A stretch of 64,000 bases of DNA from Nitrospira sp. SG-bin1. GTDB taxonomy: Bacteria; Nitrospirota; Nitrospiria; Nitrospirales; Nitrospiraceae. The notes under the pieces were generated by a model. The model did not search any database. It was not told where the DNA came from and was given only the letters and a program-made list of their open reading frames with translations. Both the position numbers and the translations under genes were made by a program. Positions within the stretch are counted from its first letter, which is position 1; every line of letters starts with the position of its first letter. Positions 29,101-37,344 of this stretch are shown in pieces. Location: positions 104,305 through 168,304 of the forward strand of contig LVWS01000043.1 of assembly GCA_002083365.1 (NCBI GenBank), written 5' to 3'.

Positions 29101-29366
29101 GGGCCGCGGGCCGACGACAGATCGGGGTCGTCCTCGTCGGAGGGCTTTTCGTTTCCACCCTTGTGACGCTGATACTGGTTCCAGCCGGCTATAGGATCCT
29201 TTCTGCAGGCGCGAAGGGACTTGAGACCGATGGGACGTGGCAGCCTCATGGTCTTCATGGCGCAAACCGCGATATCGATCCGCGATCTGCCGCCACCACT
29301 GACTTACGCGAAAGCCCCTCGGCTTTCGACTCGGGAAGATCGGCCGATGCAGGACCGCTTATGTAG
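26187..29366 (+). CDS. RND-family efflux permease (HAE1-like)
   Basis: Inner-membrane proton-driven efflux pump. Beginning at GTG 26187 the protein opens NISETCIRRPVFAIVMT, the canonical first helix of HAE1 pumps; the open frame extends upstream over the adaptor gene but is non-family there. Twelve helices in two repeats flank two large periplasmic loops, with GLVVDDAIIVLENIHRR in helix 4 carrying the proton-relay acidic pair. 1059 aa, usual length. The outer-membrane partner gene downstream is broken. Confidence 0.9.
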   Translation: MNISETCIRRPVFAIVMTLLLILFGCLNFLQLPVREYPDIRPPIVSVRTVYAGASASVIESDVTTPLEDSLSGIQGLRTITSASREETSLITLEFELGRDLDGATNDVRDRVSQIRPLLPLGILEPHIEKAAAENTEILWIAVSSDRHSELEMSDIADRFIKAQLVMIPGVSAAYLDGERRYAMRIWLDPERLAARRLTVQEVEEAIRNQNASIPAGRIESGQMEFGVSLKGALNSPKQFESLIVAYRDGYPVRVEDVARVELGAEDTRKLGRFDGQPSLGVSVSRQSMANTLAVARAVKERLPAIAAGLPAGMHMTLAWDSSTPIEQSLHEVYVALGLSLTLVVLVIFCFLGSVRATLVPAVAIPASIIGTFTVMAVTGCSLNVLTLLGLVLAMGLVVDDAIIVLENIHRRIVAGMSPVRAAIEGTNEIAFAVVATTISLVAVFVPIAFLTGIVGQLFAELAIAVTSAVLLSGFVALTLTPMMCGRLLRRDIGSIRFQSAARLADDVVQRYRHGLTWVMNARAVIVLVAIGASLASLSIVNRLPSELAPFEDAGWFSGFLTAPQGATLRYTDTYAKELESLLKTVPEITHIYTIVARGDRPTRVNRAESWITLKDWNDRTRSVQEIIASVNQQLGKLAGVKAYLLNPPAIGEWSDKTPVQFVLGGLDYQELQRVAETMMARLADHPGFLTPEMDLALNTPHVAVEMHRDKGADLGVSVMTIGRTLETLLSGRPVSTFIHNGRQYKVIAKIDDRQRETPSDISRLYVRGNDGALVQLNNVVTISEVPAPEALNHFDRMRAVTVSAGLADGFTLGQALHYLDETAKDVIKPGMRTAYAGESKMFAESNRNLYVTFVLALAVIFLVLAAQFESFRHPWTILLAVPPALSGAVLSLAAIDGTLTIYSQIGLVILIGLVTKNAILIVEFANQLRDKGLDVSRAVIEAAALRLRPILMTTCATILGALPLALATGAGAAGRRQIGVVLVGGLFVSTLVTLILVPAGYRILSAGAKGLETDGTWQPHGLHGANRDIDPRSAATTDLRESPSAFDSGRSADAGPLM

Positions 29367-29496
29367 TGTGGAGCACGTCGGGTAGTCTCGTCACCAGAAG
29401 GAATAGGGTCGTAGGCTTCGAGAGAGCGATCGATCACTTCATAGAGCCGATGTTGTGCCGGTTCTCCGGCGGAGACGCTGGTCATGGGAAGGTGTT

Positions 29497-31058
29497 ATGG
29501 ACTCTCGATTTTCGGTTCACCCAGGGCTCGCAGCGGTGATGATCGTTGGGATGTGTGGCCTTGTGTCTCCATCTCGGAGTTGGAGCGAGGATGTCATCCC
29601 ACCGGCTCCTCTTGAGGAACGTCATAAAGCGGTGTCGCTGGCGGATGCGGCGGTTCGCGCGCTGCAGAACAACCTCGACATCAGCATCAGTCGCCACACC
29701 AAAGAGAGTCGATTGACCGACATCGTCGTCGAACAAGCGAAGTTCGATCCCACGGTGAGTGTGAACGGTCAGTATCTCCGAACGGTCGATCCTCTCAATC
29801 GGCCCGTATTCGGGGCGACCGGGTTTCAGCTCAACCGGATCACGAAGTTAGACCAGCGCAACCATGTGTTGAGCGTCGATGCCGCGACCAAACCTCTTGA
29901 CGGGGGCACGGTGGACGTGAGTTATCGCCCGGCGCGAAACAGTGTGAATCAGGATCTCGCCGAAGGATTCCTGTTCAACCCTGCCTGGACAGGCGGGTTG
30001 ACGCTCACGTTCAATCAGCCGCTGCTCAAGAATGCCGGGATCTCGATCAATCCGACCTTCATCAAGGCCGCCCAAAAACAATGCGGTCGTCGAACAGCAC
30101 ATTTTCGGGATCGGGTCCTGACCGTCATTGCGTCGGTCGAACAAAACTATTGGGAACTGGTGTTTGCGAGGGAGAACGTGAAGGTCGCCCAAGCTGCGTT
30201 GAAGGCGGCTGAAGAGCTCTTGGCGAACAATCGTGCCAAGCCAAGGCAGGAGTCATGTCTGTCGTCGATGTGCTCCAGGCCGAGGCCGCCGTCGCTTCCA
30301 GAGTGGAACAGGTCTTGATAGCCGAGAAAATCATTCGCGATGAAGAAGATCAACTGCGGACCATCTTAAATCCAGGCGAAGCCGAACTGCGGCAAAATGT
30401 GCGCGTCACGCCCATCGACGCCCCCGTCGTCTATCTCGAACCCCTCAGTCTCGAAGCGGCCATCGATACGGCAATCGAGCAGCGCCCGGAAATCGTCCAA
30501 GCCCAAAAGCATATTGAGTCCAGCGAGCTCAATAAGCAATTCGCCCGCAACCAGTTGCTTCCCACGCTCTCCACCCAAGGCACAATGGGGCTTTCTGGGC
30601 TGGGAAGCGACTGGCAATTCGTTCACCAGAAACTTCAGCGGAGATTTCTATAATTATGGCGCGGGCCTGCTGTTCAGCTACCCGCTCGGCAATCGCGCCG
30701 CCATCAGCACCTACACGAGGAGGCAACTGGAAGCCAAGAATGCCGAAATCGCCCTTGAAAGCGTCCGTCACCAATTATCCTCGGCGTTCGTGAGGCCGTG
30801 CGTCGGGTCCAGACGGACTTTAAACGAATTGAAACGACTCAGTCGGCGCGCATTTTGGCTGAAAAACAGCTGAGAACCGAACAGGAACGGCTGAAAGTCG
30901 GGCTCAGTACCACGCGTTTCGCGCTGGACTTCCAGCGCGACCTGGCGACGGCCCAGGGGAACGAGTTGCGGGCCATCATCGACTACAACAAGTCGCTGTC
31001 TAATCTCGCGCGTCACAAGGCCACGACGTTGGACCGCTATCATCTGGAACTGTCGTAG
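29497..31058 (+). pseudogene. TolC-family outer-membrane efflux protein, three frameshifts
   Basis: Outer-membrane channel for the upstream RND pump, with ATG 29497 behind GGGAAGG and a signal peptide. The reading frame changes three times. Near 30235-30244 the pentamer GCCAA is tandemly duplicated; removing one copy restores AKAGVMSVVDVLQAE. Near 30614 one extra base shifts GLGSDW to NSFTRNFSGDFYNYG. Near 30770 a missing base separates ESVRHQ from GVREAVRRVQTDF. All segments together cover a full TolC-like protein of about 520 aa. Either a recent pseudogene or a low-quality stretch of sequence; the 5-bp duplication favours real mutation. Confidence 0.85.
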
Positions 31059-31256
31059 CGTCCCGTGTGATCAACCTGGGCTGCCATCGGCGAGGGGACT
31101 CTTGTTCTGTGTGGAGGTGAGGTAATCAGTACGCGATTCGTCTACATAAAGTTGAGCGTGTCTCTCCGTCATGGCTAGGTCTGTGATGAATTGGCTATGT
31201 TCTAGAGGAACAGATTTAGCGGCAGGGCCCAGTCTAGGTTGTGTCCAGAGAAGGGG

Positions 31257-31299
31257 TTGACAGAGACACTCTCCACCATGTATTGATACTAATTATCAA
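31257..31299 (+). promoter_or_regulatory. Promoter with Fur-box-like operator, copy B (upstream of exbB)
   Basis: TTGACA at 31257-31262, then 18 bases, then TATTGATACTAATTATCAA at 31281-31299. Spacing and palindrome arms match copy A exactly; only the central bases differ. Located 130 bases before exbB. Confidence 0.75.
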
Positions 31300-31308
31300 A
31301 ATCACTAT

Positions 31309-31403
31309 CTGAGACCGACGCTGCGCGATGGTCTCAGTCAGAGGCCAGAGGTCCTTGAAGACCGGAGCCCATGGCTGCCTGTACGGCGGCTGTGGGCTTT
31401 TTT
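31309..31403 (+). ncRNA. Conserved leader or small RNA, copy B
   Basis: An additional 8-bp hairpin (CTGAGACC at 31309-31316 with GGTCTCAG at 31330-31337) precedes the shared core GAGGCCAGAGGTC (31341-31353) and GACCGGAGCCCA (31360-31371). The core is identical to copy A at 18197 and copy C at 39247, though the hairpin loops differ. It ends in an intrinsic terminator 25 bases before exbB. Confidence 0.65.
31367..31403 (+). terminator. Intrinsic terminator before exbB, copy B
   Basis: GCCCA and GCTGCC on the left pair with GGCGGC and TGGGC on the right around a TGTAC loop, allowing small internal mismatches, followed by TTTTTT at 31398-31403. Confidence 0.75.
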
Positions 31404-31428
31404 CATGTTTGGAAGAGGGTAAGCAAAG

Positions 31429-31854
31429 ATGGATGCACTGAAGCACTTGGTGGATTACGGGATTATCGGGCTCCTGGTCACGCTCAGCCTATGGGCGCTG
31501 GCCGTGGCGGTGGAGCGGTGGCTCTACTATCGGCGAGTGACACCGACGCAGTTCGAGAACATACAACTACTGGAAATGGCATTGACCAAACGGCTGATCG
31601 TGATTGGCACCGTGGCTGCCAATGCACCCTACATTGGGTTATTAGGAACCGTCTCGGGCATCATGTTGACGTTTCATACGATAGGGACGTCGGGCACGAT
31701 GGCGGTCGGCACAATTATGGTTGGGCTCAGCTTGGCACTCAAGGCGACGGCCATCGGGCTGCTGGTAGCCATCCCGTGCGTCGTGCTGAACAACATCCTC
31801 CGGCGGCGAGTCTCTGAGTTGCTCACGCTGTATAAGGTGCAGCATGGAACGTGA
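31429..31854 (+). CDS. exbB: ExbB-family proton channel subunit
   Basis: Inner-membrane stator that energises TonB-dependent uptake. Three hydrophobic segments: about 8-28, 60-85 and 95-120, with the TolQ/ExbB/MotA signature APYIGLLGTVSGIM (about 66-79) and a GLSLALKATAIGLLVAIP helix. 141 aa is the short form found in many dedicated iron systems. Overlaps exbD by 11 bases, and the operon continues into tonB. Preceded by a Fur-type leader module. Confidence 0.9.
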   Translation: MDALKHLVDYGIIGLLVTLSLWALAVAVERWLYYRRVTPTQFENIQLLEMALTKRLIVIGTVAANAPYIGLLGTVSGIMLTFHTIGTSGTMAVGTIMVGLSLALKATAIGLLVAIPCVVLNNILRRRVSELLTLYKVQHGT

Positions 31855-32218
31855 GCTGAATCAGATCAACGTTATTCCCCTGGTCGATGTCATGTTGGTC
31901 CTCTTGGTGATTGTCCTGACCACGGCCACGTTCATTTCGACGGGGCAGGTCCCTGTCGAACTGGCGAGAGCCACGGCAGTGAACGACCACAAGGACGTGC
32001 CCCTGATGATTACCCTGACGGCCGACGGCCGCCTGTTCCTGAATGATGAACCAATCCCAGGAGATGAGCTGACGGCCGTGCTGACGAAGCATCCGCGTGA
32101 GTCCGCGGTCGTGCTCCGGGCTGATCGCGTCACGGTGTTGGAGCGGTTTGTGGGGGTGGTTGATGAGGTGAGAGGGCTTGGTTTTCGACAAGTGAGTTTG
32201 GAGGTGCTCCGATCATGA
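31844..32218 (+). CDS. exbD: ExbD-family biopolymer transport protein
   Basis: Partner of ExbB. One N-terminal membrane helix (about 10-30) containing the essential Asp in VIPLVDVMLVLLVIV, then a periplasmic domain. 124 aa. The start overlaps exbB and the ATGA at 32215 couples it to tonB. Confidence 0.92.
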   Translation: MERELNQINVIPLVDVMLVLLVIVLTTATFISTGQVPVELARATAVNDHKDVPLMITLTADGRLFLNDEPIPGDELTAVLTKHPRESAVVLRADRVTVLERFVGVVDEVRGLGFRQVSLEVLRS

Positions 32219-33057
32219 CTACTCTGGCGGTCGATCGTCGAAACACAAGTGTGGTGTCCGATCAAACGCATGGGTGGCTGGTGTCGGTTCTACTGCACGG
32301 CCTGGGAATCGCGGCATCGCTGCTCGTCGTAGAAGCCATGGAGCCACCGCTTCCGCCGTCGCTGTTTCAATGGGAGATCTCAATGGTGGAAGCGCCGACA
32401 CACACGGAGTCACAACAGACTGAACCGGTCGTGCAACCGGCGCCCCCTCCTGCCAAGCCGAGTCCCTCCGTCCGACAGACCAAGCCGGTGATCGCCGAAC
32501 AGCCGCCGGCGCAGCAGGAGGTCACCGTTCCGGTGGAAACGACTCGGATGGTCCAGGACGTGGTCATGAATGCCGAGCCGGTGATGGAGTATGCGGCCGT
32601 CGCATCGACAGAGAGTGAACCGGTGACCTCGACCCCTGTCGTGGAGACGCCGGTGGAATCGTCAGAGCGACCCGTGATCGAGGAGACTGCGCCTGTTGAG
32701 TCGGTCGCTCCACGCACCGAGCATCGTCCGGTGGAGTATCGGCAGGTGCTTCATCGCGAAACGCGGGCGGATTACGGCTGGCTGAGGGATACGCTCTGGA
32801 GCCGCATCGAAGAGCTGAAACGATATCCAGCGCTGGCCCGGATGAACCACTGGGAAGGCAAGGTGGTTGTGTCGGCGGTCATTCGCGATGATGGAGAAGT
32901 GATGGGAGTTCAGATCGCCGAAACCTCGGGCCGGGAGGTCTTGGATGCGGAGGCTATGGCGGTGATGAGGAAAGCCTCTCCCTTGAGACTGAAGCACCCT
33001 CTCGGTCAACGACAGATCACCATTCTTATCCCCATCAACTATCGATTGGATGGGTGA
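32215..33057 (+). CDS. tonB: TonB energy-transducer protein
   Basis: Spans the periplasm to drive TonB-dependent receptors. N-terminal membrane anchor with the conserved His-containing LLHGLGIAASLLVVEAM (about 23-40), a long Pro/Glu/Val-rich periplasmic spacer (about 60-175) and a C-terminal TonB domain (about 185-280) with YPALARMNHWEGKVVVSAVI and ASPLRLKHP. 280 aa. Completes the exbB-exbD-tonB operon and can serve the siderophore receptors in this window. Confidence 0.92.
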   Translation: MTTLAVDRRNTSVVSDQTHGWLVSVLLHGLGIAASLLVVEAMEPPLPPSLFQWEISMVEAPTHTESQQTEPVVQPAPPPAKPSPSVRQTKPVIAEQPPAQQEVTVPVETTRMVQDVVMNAEPVMEYAAVASTESEPVTSTPVVETPVESSERPVIEETAPVESVAPRTEHRPVEYRQVLHRETRADYGWLRDTLWSRIEELKRYPALARMNHWEGKVVVSAVIRDDGEVMGVQIAETSGREVLDAEAMAVMRKASPLRLKHPLGQRQITILIPINYRLDG

Positions 33058-33080
33058 TTCGATCAATAAGGAGAATTGTT

Positions 33081-33551
33081 ATGAATCGCTGGATGATCCC
33101 TCGAACGACAATGCATGTGGCGCAAGCCATGCTCGTCATCGGAGCGCTCTGGATGCCTGGCGGCCCGGCCTGGGCACAGAACAAAACGGATGGGAGAGCG
33201 GACAAGGCCTTTCACGCCTTCGCCATGGATGCCAAAGGCGTCGAGACGGATCTGAAAAACGTCATTTTCTATTGGGAAGAAAAAATCAGCGAGACATCGT
33301 TTGTCCCCCATGAACTCAAAGAAGTGCCGGTCAAGCGAGGGACAGCCACGGTCAAAATCAAATTCGACAGCATCAAGTTCATCGATCTCAAACCGTCCGG
33401 GAATGGGTCGTTGCCCAATATCTCCATTACGCTGGCGGACGGCAAGACCGGCGACTTTGTCTTGGCCATCGCGGGCAGCTTCAAGGGGCAATCCGATTTC
33501 GGAGAAGTGGAGCTGGCGGCGTCCGAGCTCAAGAAGTTGACGTTCAAATAA
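33081..33551 (+). CDS. Exported protein of unknown function, tonB operon
   Basis: 156-aa protein not recognised. ATG 33081 follows AAGGAG at 33068-33073. Signal peptide to about residue 35 (ending PAWAQ), then a mixed alpha/beta periplasmic domain with the segments VKIKFDSIKFIDLKP and ADGKTGDFVLAI. It starts 23 bases after tonB on the same strand, so it is probably co-transcribed under iron control. A role in iron uptake is only inferred from position. Confidence 0.75.
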   Translation: MNRWMIPRTTMHVAQAMLVIGALWMPGGPAWAQNKTDGRADKAFHAFAMDAKGVETDLKNVIFYWEEKISETSFVPHELKEVPVKRGTATVKIKFDSIKFIDLKPSGNGSLPNISITLADGKTGDFVLAIAGSFKGQSDFGEVELAASELKKLTFK

Positions 33552-33755
33552 CCAGGGCCCGCTAGTGCCCACTGCATAAACGATCATCTGTGCGCCTATG
33601 GGCAGAGAATGTGAGAGACGTTTCGGATCGGGGGAATTCCGGTATCTATTAATGAGGATGGAAGCGGCGCGCTATGTCGGGAAACGTGAGCGTGCCGGCC
33701 AGGAATGTCATGATCGGTTGCCACGATCATGACGGGAAGAGGCGGAGATGGTGAC

Positions 33756-33920
33756 ATGAATGAATGCGTTTCACCGGCCAGGGGAACGGACGTCCGGTGC
33801 CACTGTGGCAAGCTGATCGCGCGGTGGCAGGGGGAGGAGCTCGTCATCAAGTGTACGCGTTGCGGGCGCTTCGTGACCATTCACCATTCAGCCATCCGAG
33901 GAATGCCGCCCAGCGGCTGA
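33756..33920 (+). CDS. Com-like small zinc-ribbon protein
   Basis: 54-aa protein with CHCGK near residue 16 and CTRCGR near 33, a four-Cys zinc-ribbon spacing like that of the phage Mu translation activator Com and its bacterial relatives (RCxCGKL...IKCxRCGR). ATG 33756 has GGAG about 10 bases upstream. Function here is unknown. Lies between the tonB operon and the PepSY gene. Confidence 0.65.
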   Translation: MNECVSPARGTDVRCHCGKLIARWQGEELVIKCTRCGRFVTIHHSAIRGMPPSG

Positions 33921-34049
33921 ATCCGAATCATCGTCGGTAAACTCCCATCAGTAGGTTCTGATCCGGTCCCTGTCCAGCTCGCACTCATTAATGACGGATA
34001 TGCCGGGAAGTTGTATGGCTCTGTGCCGGTGATTCGTAGGATGTGCATG

Positions 34050-35297
34050 ATGAATCGCAAGGAGACTATTGCGCGGGCGTCGAGTACGACTCATGCGGTT
34101 GTGCCCGAGATTCGCCGCATTGACTTGCCGTCTGTCGCGTCCATCCCCCGCCATCCATTCCGCCGCCTGTGGTTGCGTGTACATCTCTATCTTGGACTGT
34201 TCGGTGGTGGGCTCTTCGTATTGATGGGCCTCACAGGCAGTTTCTTAGTGTTCTATAAGGCCATCGATGAATGGTTGAATCCGGCACTGCTGACGACGAA
34301 CGGCTCCGGTCCCTACAAGTCGCTGACTGAAGTGCTCGCGACAGCCCAGGCCGCGGCTCCTCCCGGCGGCCGGCTGGACGGCCTTGAGCTGCCGCCTCAC
34401 GAAGGCGAGGTTGTTAAAGCTTGGCACAAGGTGCCGACTGACCAACTCGACCAATTTCGGTGGTACCAGGTTACGATTGATCCGTACAGCGGAGCGGTCT
34501 TGAGTCGGGATCGAGAATGGGGTGGGTACCTCGTCTCGTTCATCTATGAGTTGCATCGGTCATTGCTGCTGGATGACCCCGGTGAGACGATCGTCGGATT
34601 GGTCGCGATCTTACTCCTCCTGTCGATCGGCACGGGTCTATATCTCTGGTGGCCTCGCTCAGAAAAGTTGCGGCAGGCGTTCTTCCCGATCGCCGGAACA
34701 AGCCGGATCCGTCGCCATCACCAGGGGCACAAACTCAGTGGAGCATATGGTGCAATCGTGCTGTCAGTGCTCGCGGTCACGGGCTTGTATCTGGTATTCC
34801 CAGCTTATGTAATCCCAATCGTCTCCGTGTTTTCCCCGGTCGATGAAGCAGACGACGAACGTTCATTGCAATCCCATCCCAACTCGGGTGCGCCAGCCCT
34901 TTCCATCGAGCGAGCAGTCGGTCTCGCCAAGGGACTGTTTCCGCAAGGAGCGGTTACGTTCATCGGTATTCCCCATGAGGTTACGGATGTGTACCATATT
35001 TGGGTGCGTCAACCCGGTGATGTCCGAGAATCGAGTGGCAACAGTGTGGTTTCGTTGGATCAGTACAGCGGAACGGTTCTTAAGGTCCGTGATTGGGAGA
35101 CTTTCAGCGCCGGCGACACCTTTGTGGCGTGGCTCTTTCCGCTTCATAACGGTGAGGCATTCGGTCTTGCCGGCCGATGGGTCGTCTTTGTGTGCGGGTT
35201 CGTTCCGCTCATTCTTTATGTGACTGCACTGCGGATGTGGTGGTTGAAGCGACAGGCGCATCGGCGGCAAAAGACGTGTGATGACGACGGGGGGTGA
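34050..35297 (+). CDS. PepSY-associated membrane protein (iron-uptake/reductase type)
   Basis: Inner-membrane protein of the PepSY_TM family, commonly next to siderophore receptors and thought to reduce or handle iron-siderophores. Helix one is WLRVHLYLGLFGGGLFVLMGLTGSFLVF (in two parts, about 37-65), with the conserved HxxxG motif; further helices at about 175-195, 225-250 and 360-385. HRSLLL and RRHHQGHKLSG are typical His-containing segments. ATG 34050 has AGGA eight bases upstream; earlier in-frame starts at 34041 or 34011 are possible. Confidence 0.85.
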   Translation: MNRKETIARASSTTHAVVPEIRRIDLPSVASIPRHPFRRLWLRVHLYLGLFGGGLFVLMGLTGSFLVFYKAIDEWLNPALLTTNGSGPYKSLTEVLATAQAAAPPGGRLDGLELPPHEGEVVKAWHKVPTDQLDQFRWYQVTIDPYSGAVLSRDREWGGYLVSFIYELHRSLLLDDPGETIVGLVAILLLLSIGTGLYLWWPRSEKLRQAFFPIAGTSRIRRHHQGHKLSGAYGAIVLSVLAVTGLYLVFPAYVIPIVSVFSPVDEADDERSLQSHPNSGAPALSIERAVGLAKGLFPQGAVTFIGIPHEVTDVYHIWVRQPGDVRESSGNSVVSLDQYSGTVLKVRDWETFSAGDTFVAWLFPLHNGEAFGLAGRWVVFVCGFVPLILYVTALRMWWLKRQAHRRQKTCDDDGG

Positions 35298-35350
35298 CGA
35301 CTCTCGTGGTGTGAGATGGGTTCGAAAATAGACCAAAGGGGATTGATAAC

Positions 35351-35479
35351 ATGTCGTTCACTGGCGCCGGCGAGATCAAAGCGTTTCCGAGTGCGGGGAT
35401 CGATGGTTTCTTTACGGATCACACCGATCGCGGCATCGCGGCCCGTGACGCCTTTTTGAAAAGCAGTGATAAAGCATGA
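35351..35479 (+). pseudogene. C-terminal remnant of a glycerophosphodiester phosphodiesterase-like gene
   Basis: A 42-codon open frame beginning at ATG 35351 encodes IKAFPSAGIDGFFTDHTD followed by GIAARDAFL, which matches the C-terminal end of GlpQ/GDPD TIM-barrel enzymes (the AGVDGxFTDxPD strand and last helix). The rest of the gene is missing upstream, where the PepSY gene ends 53 bases away. Best read as the leftover of a deletion or insertion. Confidence 0.5.
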
Positions 35480-35727
35480 ATGCGCATATGAGCTAGAAGG
35501 CAGAACGTAGTTCCTCTCTCTGAACCAGAATCCGAGCACGGGCGCAAGCCGATAGATGCGATTGAGCGGTATGTGATGACAGAAGCCCGCTGGAAGCGTC
35601 CGGAGGGCTGTTGAAAGGCGCGAGCTGCTGTTCTGCATCGTGCCTGTGAGGCTATGGGGGGAGCACCGCGTCTGTCGTGGCGAGAATCGCCCGGATTTTT
35701 GGAGGTATCGGCCCGTCGAAAGTCAGA

Positions 35728-36690
35728 TCAGATTCGCGCTCTCAGCTCGCGTACCCCACGCCCGATCTTCCGCCGGATGAGCGTTCGCAGCGTCACCCCA
35801 TTTGCATAACCGACCAGTGCGGCAATCTCGTCAACACTGGCGTCGCTGGTCTGCAGCAGATGAATCGCTCGTTCGACACGAAGATCCTGAAAGTATGCGA
35901 GTGGAGACTTGCCCATCACGGATTGCAGACGGCGTGCCAGCGTCCGTGGGCTTGTGGCGACGGCACGAGCTGCTTCACAGAGAGAAAAACCGTCAGGCAA
36001 TTGCCGCCGTGCCCACCGCTCAAACCGCTCGACAAACGAATCCGAGTAAGCTAGGTGATCGGGAATGGCAAACGCCGCCTGAGACGGCCGCGGGTCGACG
36101 ACGAGGTAGCGAGCGGTCAGGGACGCCAATGTTGGGCTTCGGCGTCGCAGCAGCCATAGCGCCAGGTCGAGGTGTGCCAGCGCAGCGCCGGCAGTCACGC
36201 AGCGCGAGGCATTGACGATCATTCGTGATTCGTCGAGCTTGACATGCGGATACCGTTCACGGAAGAACGGGGCGAGCCACCAAGACGTCGTTGCATGGTG
36301 GCCGTTGAGCAGCGATGATCCGGCGAGGACAAACGTGCCGGTGCAAGCTGCGCCGACGAGGGTGCCACGGGTAGACCATGCACGGAGCAACGCTTGTGCA
36401 TCGGCTGTCTCTCGCCGTTCAAGTGCCGTTCGCAATGTGTCGGGCTGCTTCGCCCCGATGGCTGGAACGAGTACAACATCGGGATGGGGAAGTCCTGACG
36501 TCGACTGCGCCGGTACCGACAACCCCTGGCTCGTGCGGATACGGGATCGAACACCAACGATCGTCACATCGAAGCGAGTGGATGATGTCCCGGCGGATTC
36601 CGCCAGAGCGTTTGCCACGCTGAACGTGTCGAGAAGGGTGGACAAGCCTGTGTCGAACACTTCAGAGAGAGTCAGCACGTAAATCCGCAT
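35728..36690 (-). CDS. GlxA-like AraC-family transcriptional regulator
   Basis: Two-domain regulator: N-terminal DJ-1/PfpI-like domain (about 1-175, with VLVPAIGA and GAACTGTFVLAGSSLLNGHHATTSWW in two parts) and C-terminal AraC DNA-binding domain with two helix-turn-helix motifs (LCEAARAVATSPRTLARRLQ and IAALVGYANGVTLRTLIRR). 320 aa. It diverges from a small monooxygenase-like gene 104 bases away, its likely target. Confidence 0.88.
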   Translation of the reverse strand: MRIYVLTLSEVFDTGLSTLLDTFSVANALAESAGTSSTRFDVTIVGVRSRIRTSQGLSVPAQSTSGLPHPDVVLVPAIGAKQPDTLRTALERRETADAQALLRAWSTRGTLVGAACTGTFVLAGSSLLNGHHATTSWWLAPFFRERYPHVKLDESRMIVNASRCVTAGAALAHLDLALWLLRRRSPTLASLTARYLVVDPRPSQAAFAIPDHLAYSDSFVERFERWARRQLPDGFSLCEAARAVATSPRTLARRLQSVMGKSPLAYFQDLRVERAIHLLQTSDASVDEIAALVGYANGVTLRTLIRRKIGRGVRELRARI

Positions 36691-36794
36691 GGCGAGAACT
36701 GTATCATAATTGTCATTCTTGCCACTAGTTCATTCGGGATGCTGTGCCTAGAATACGCCTGCCATTATCCACAACATTGGAAAGGAAGGCCATC

Positions 36795-37097
36795 ATGGTA
36801 CGAGTTGGATTATTAGTGCGATTGCATCCCAAGCCGGGAAAGGAAGCCGAGGTCGCCAGCTTTCTTGAGAGTGGGCTTGCTCTGGCGAATCAGGAAGCCG
36901 CGACGCCAATTTGGTTCGCACTGCGGTTGGGGCCGTCGACATTCGGCATCTTCGATGCGTTTGCCGATGAGGCGGGCCGCAAAGCGCATCTGGCCGGGCA
37001 GATTGCTGCAGCGCTGATGGCGAAAGCGTCGGAGTTGCTGGCTGAACCACCCCACATCGAACAGGTCGATGTGCTTGCAGCAAAGATTACGCAGTGA
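36795..37097 (+). CDS. Antibiotic-biosynthesis-monooxygenase-like (ABM) protein
   Basis: 100-aa dimeric ferredoxin-fold protein of the ABM/YgiN group; begins VRVGLLVRLHPKPGKEAEV with the typical first strand and helix, followed by WFALRLGPSTFGIFDAFADEAG. ATG 36795 has AAAGGAAGG upstream. Transcribed away from the GlxA-type regulator. Members range from quinol monooxygenases to stress proteins, and no specific substrate can be assigned. Confidence 0.8.
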   Translation: MVRVGLLVRLHPKPGKEAEVASFLESGLALANQEAATPIWFALRLGPSTFGIFDAFADEAGRKAHLAGQIAAALMAKASELLAEPPHIEQVDVLAAKITQ

Positions 37098-37344
37098 CGC
37101 GGTCGCAAGACATAGGTGGATACCAGTGGAACCCGTTGGTAACCGTTCCGGTGACGCACCGTTGGAGAAGAGGGTGTCGCTAGGGTGCGCAATGTGGCGA
37201 AGGATCAAATGACTTGTACGGAAGTGGAGTCGAGGTAGCGATCCTCGCGGACTATCACCCGTCACCGTGCGCATCCCGAGTCATCAGCGACTGTCGTGGA
37301 GGGTCTCGCTTTCTCTTTATAATTGATCGGTTCGTCCGACGGTA

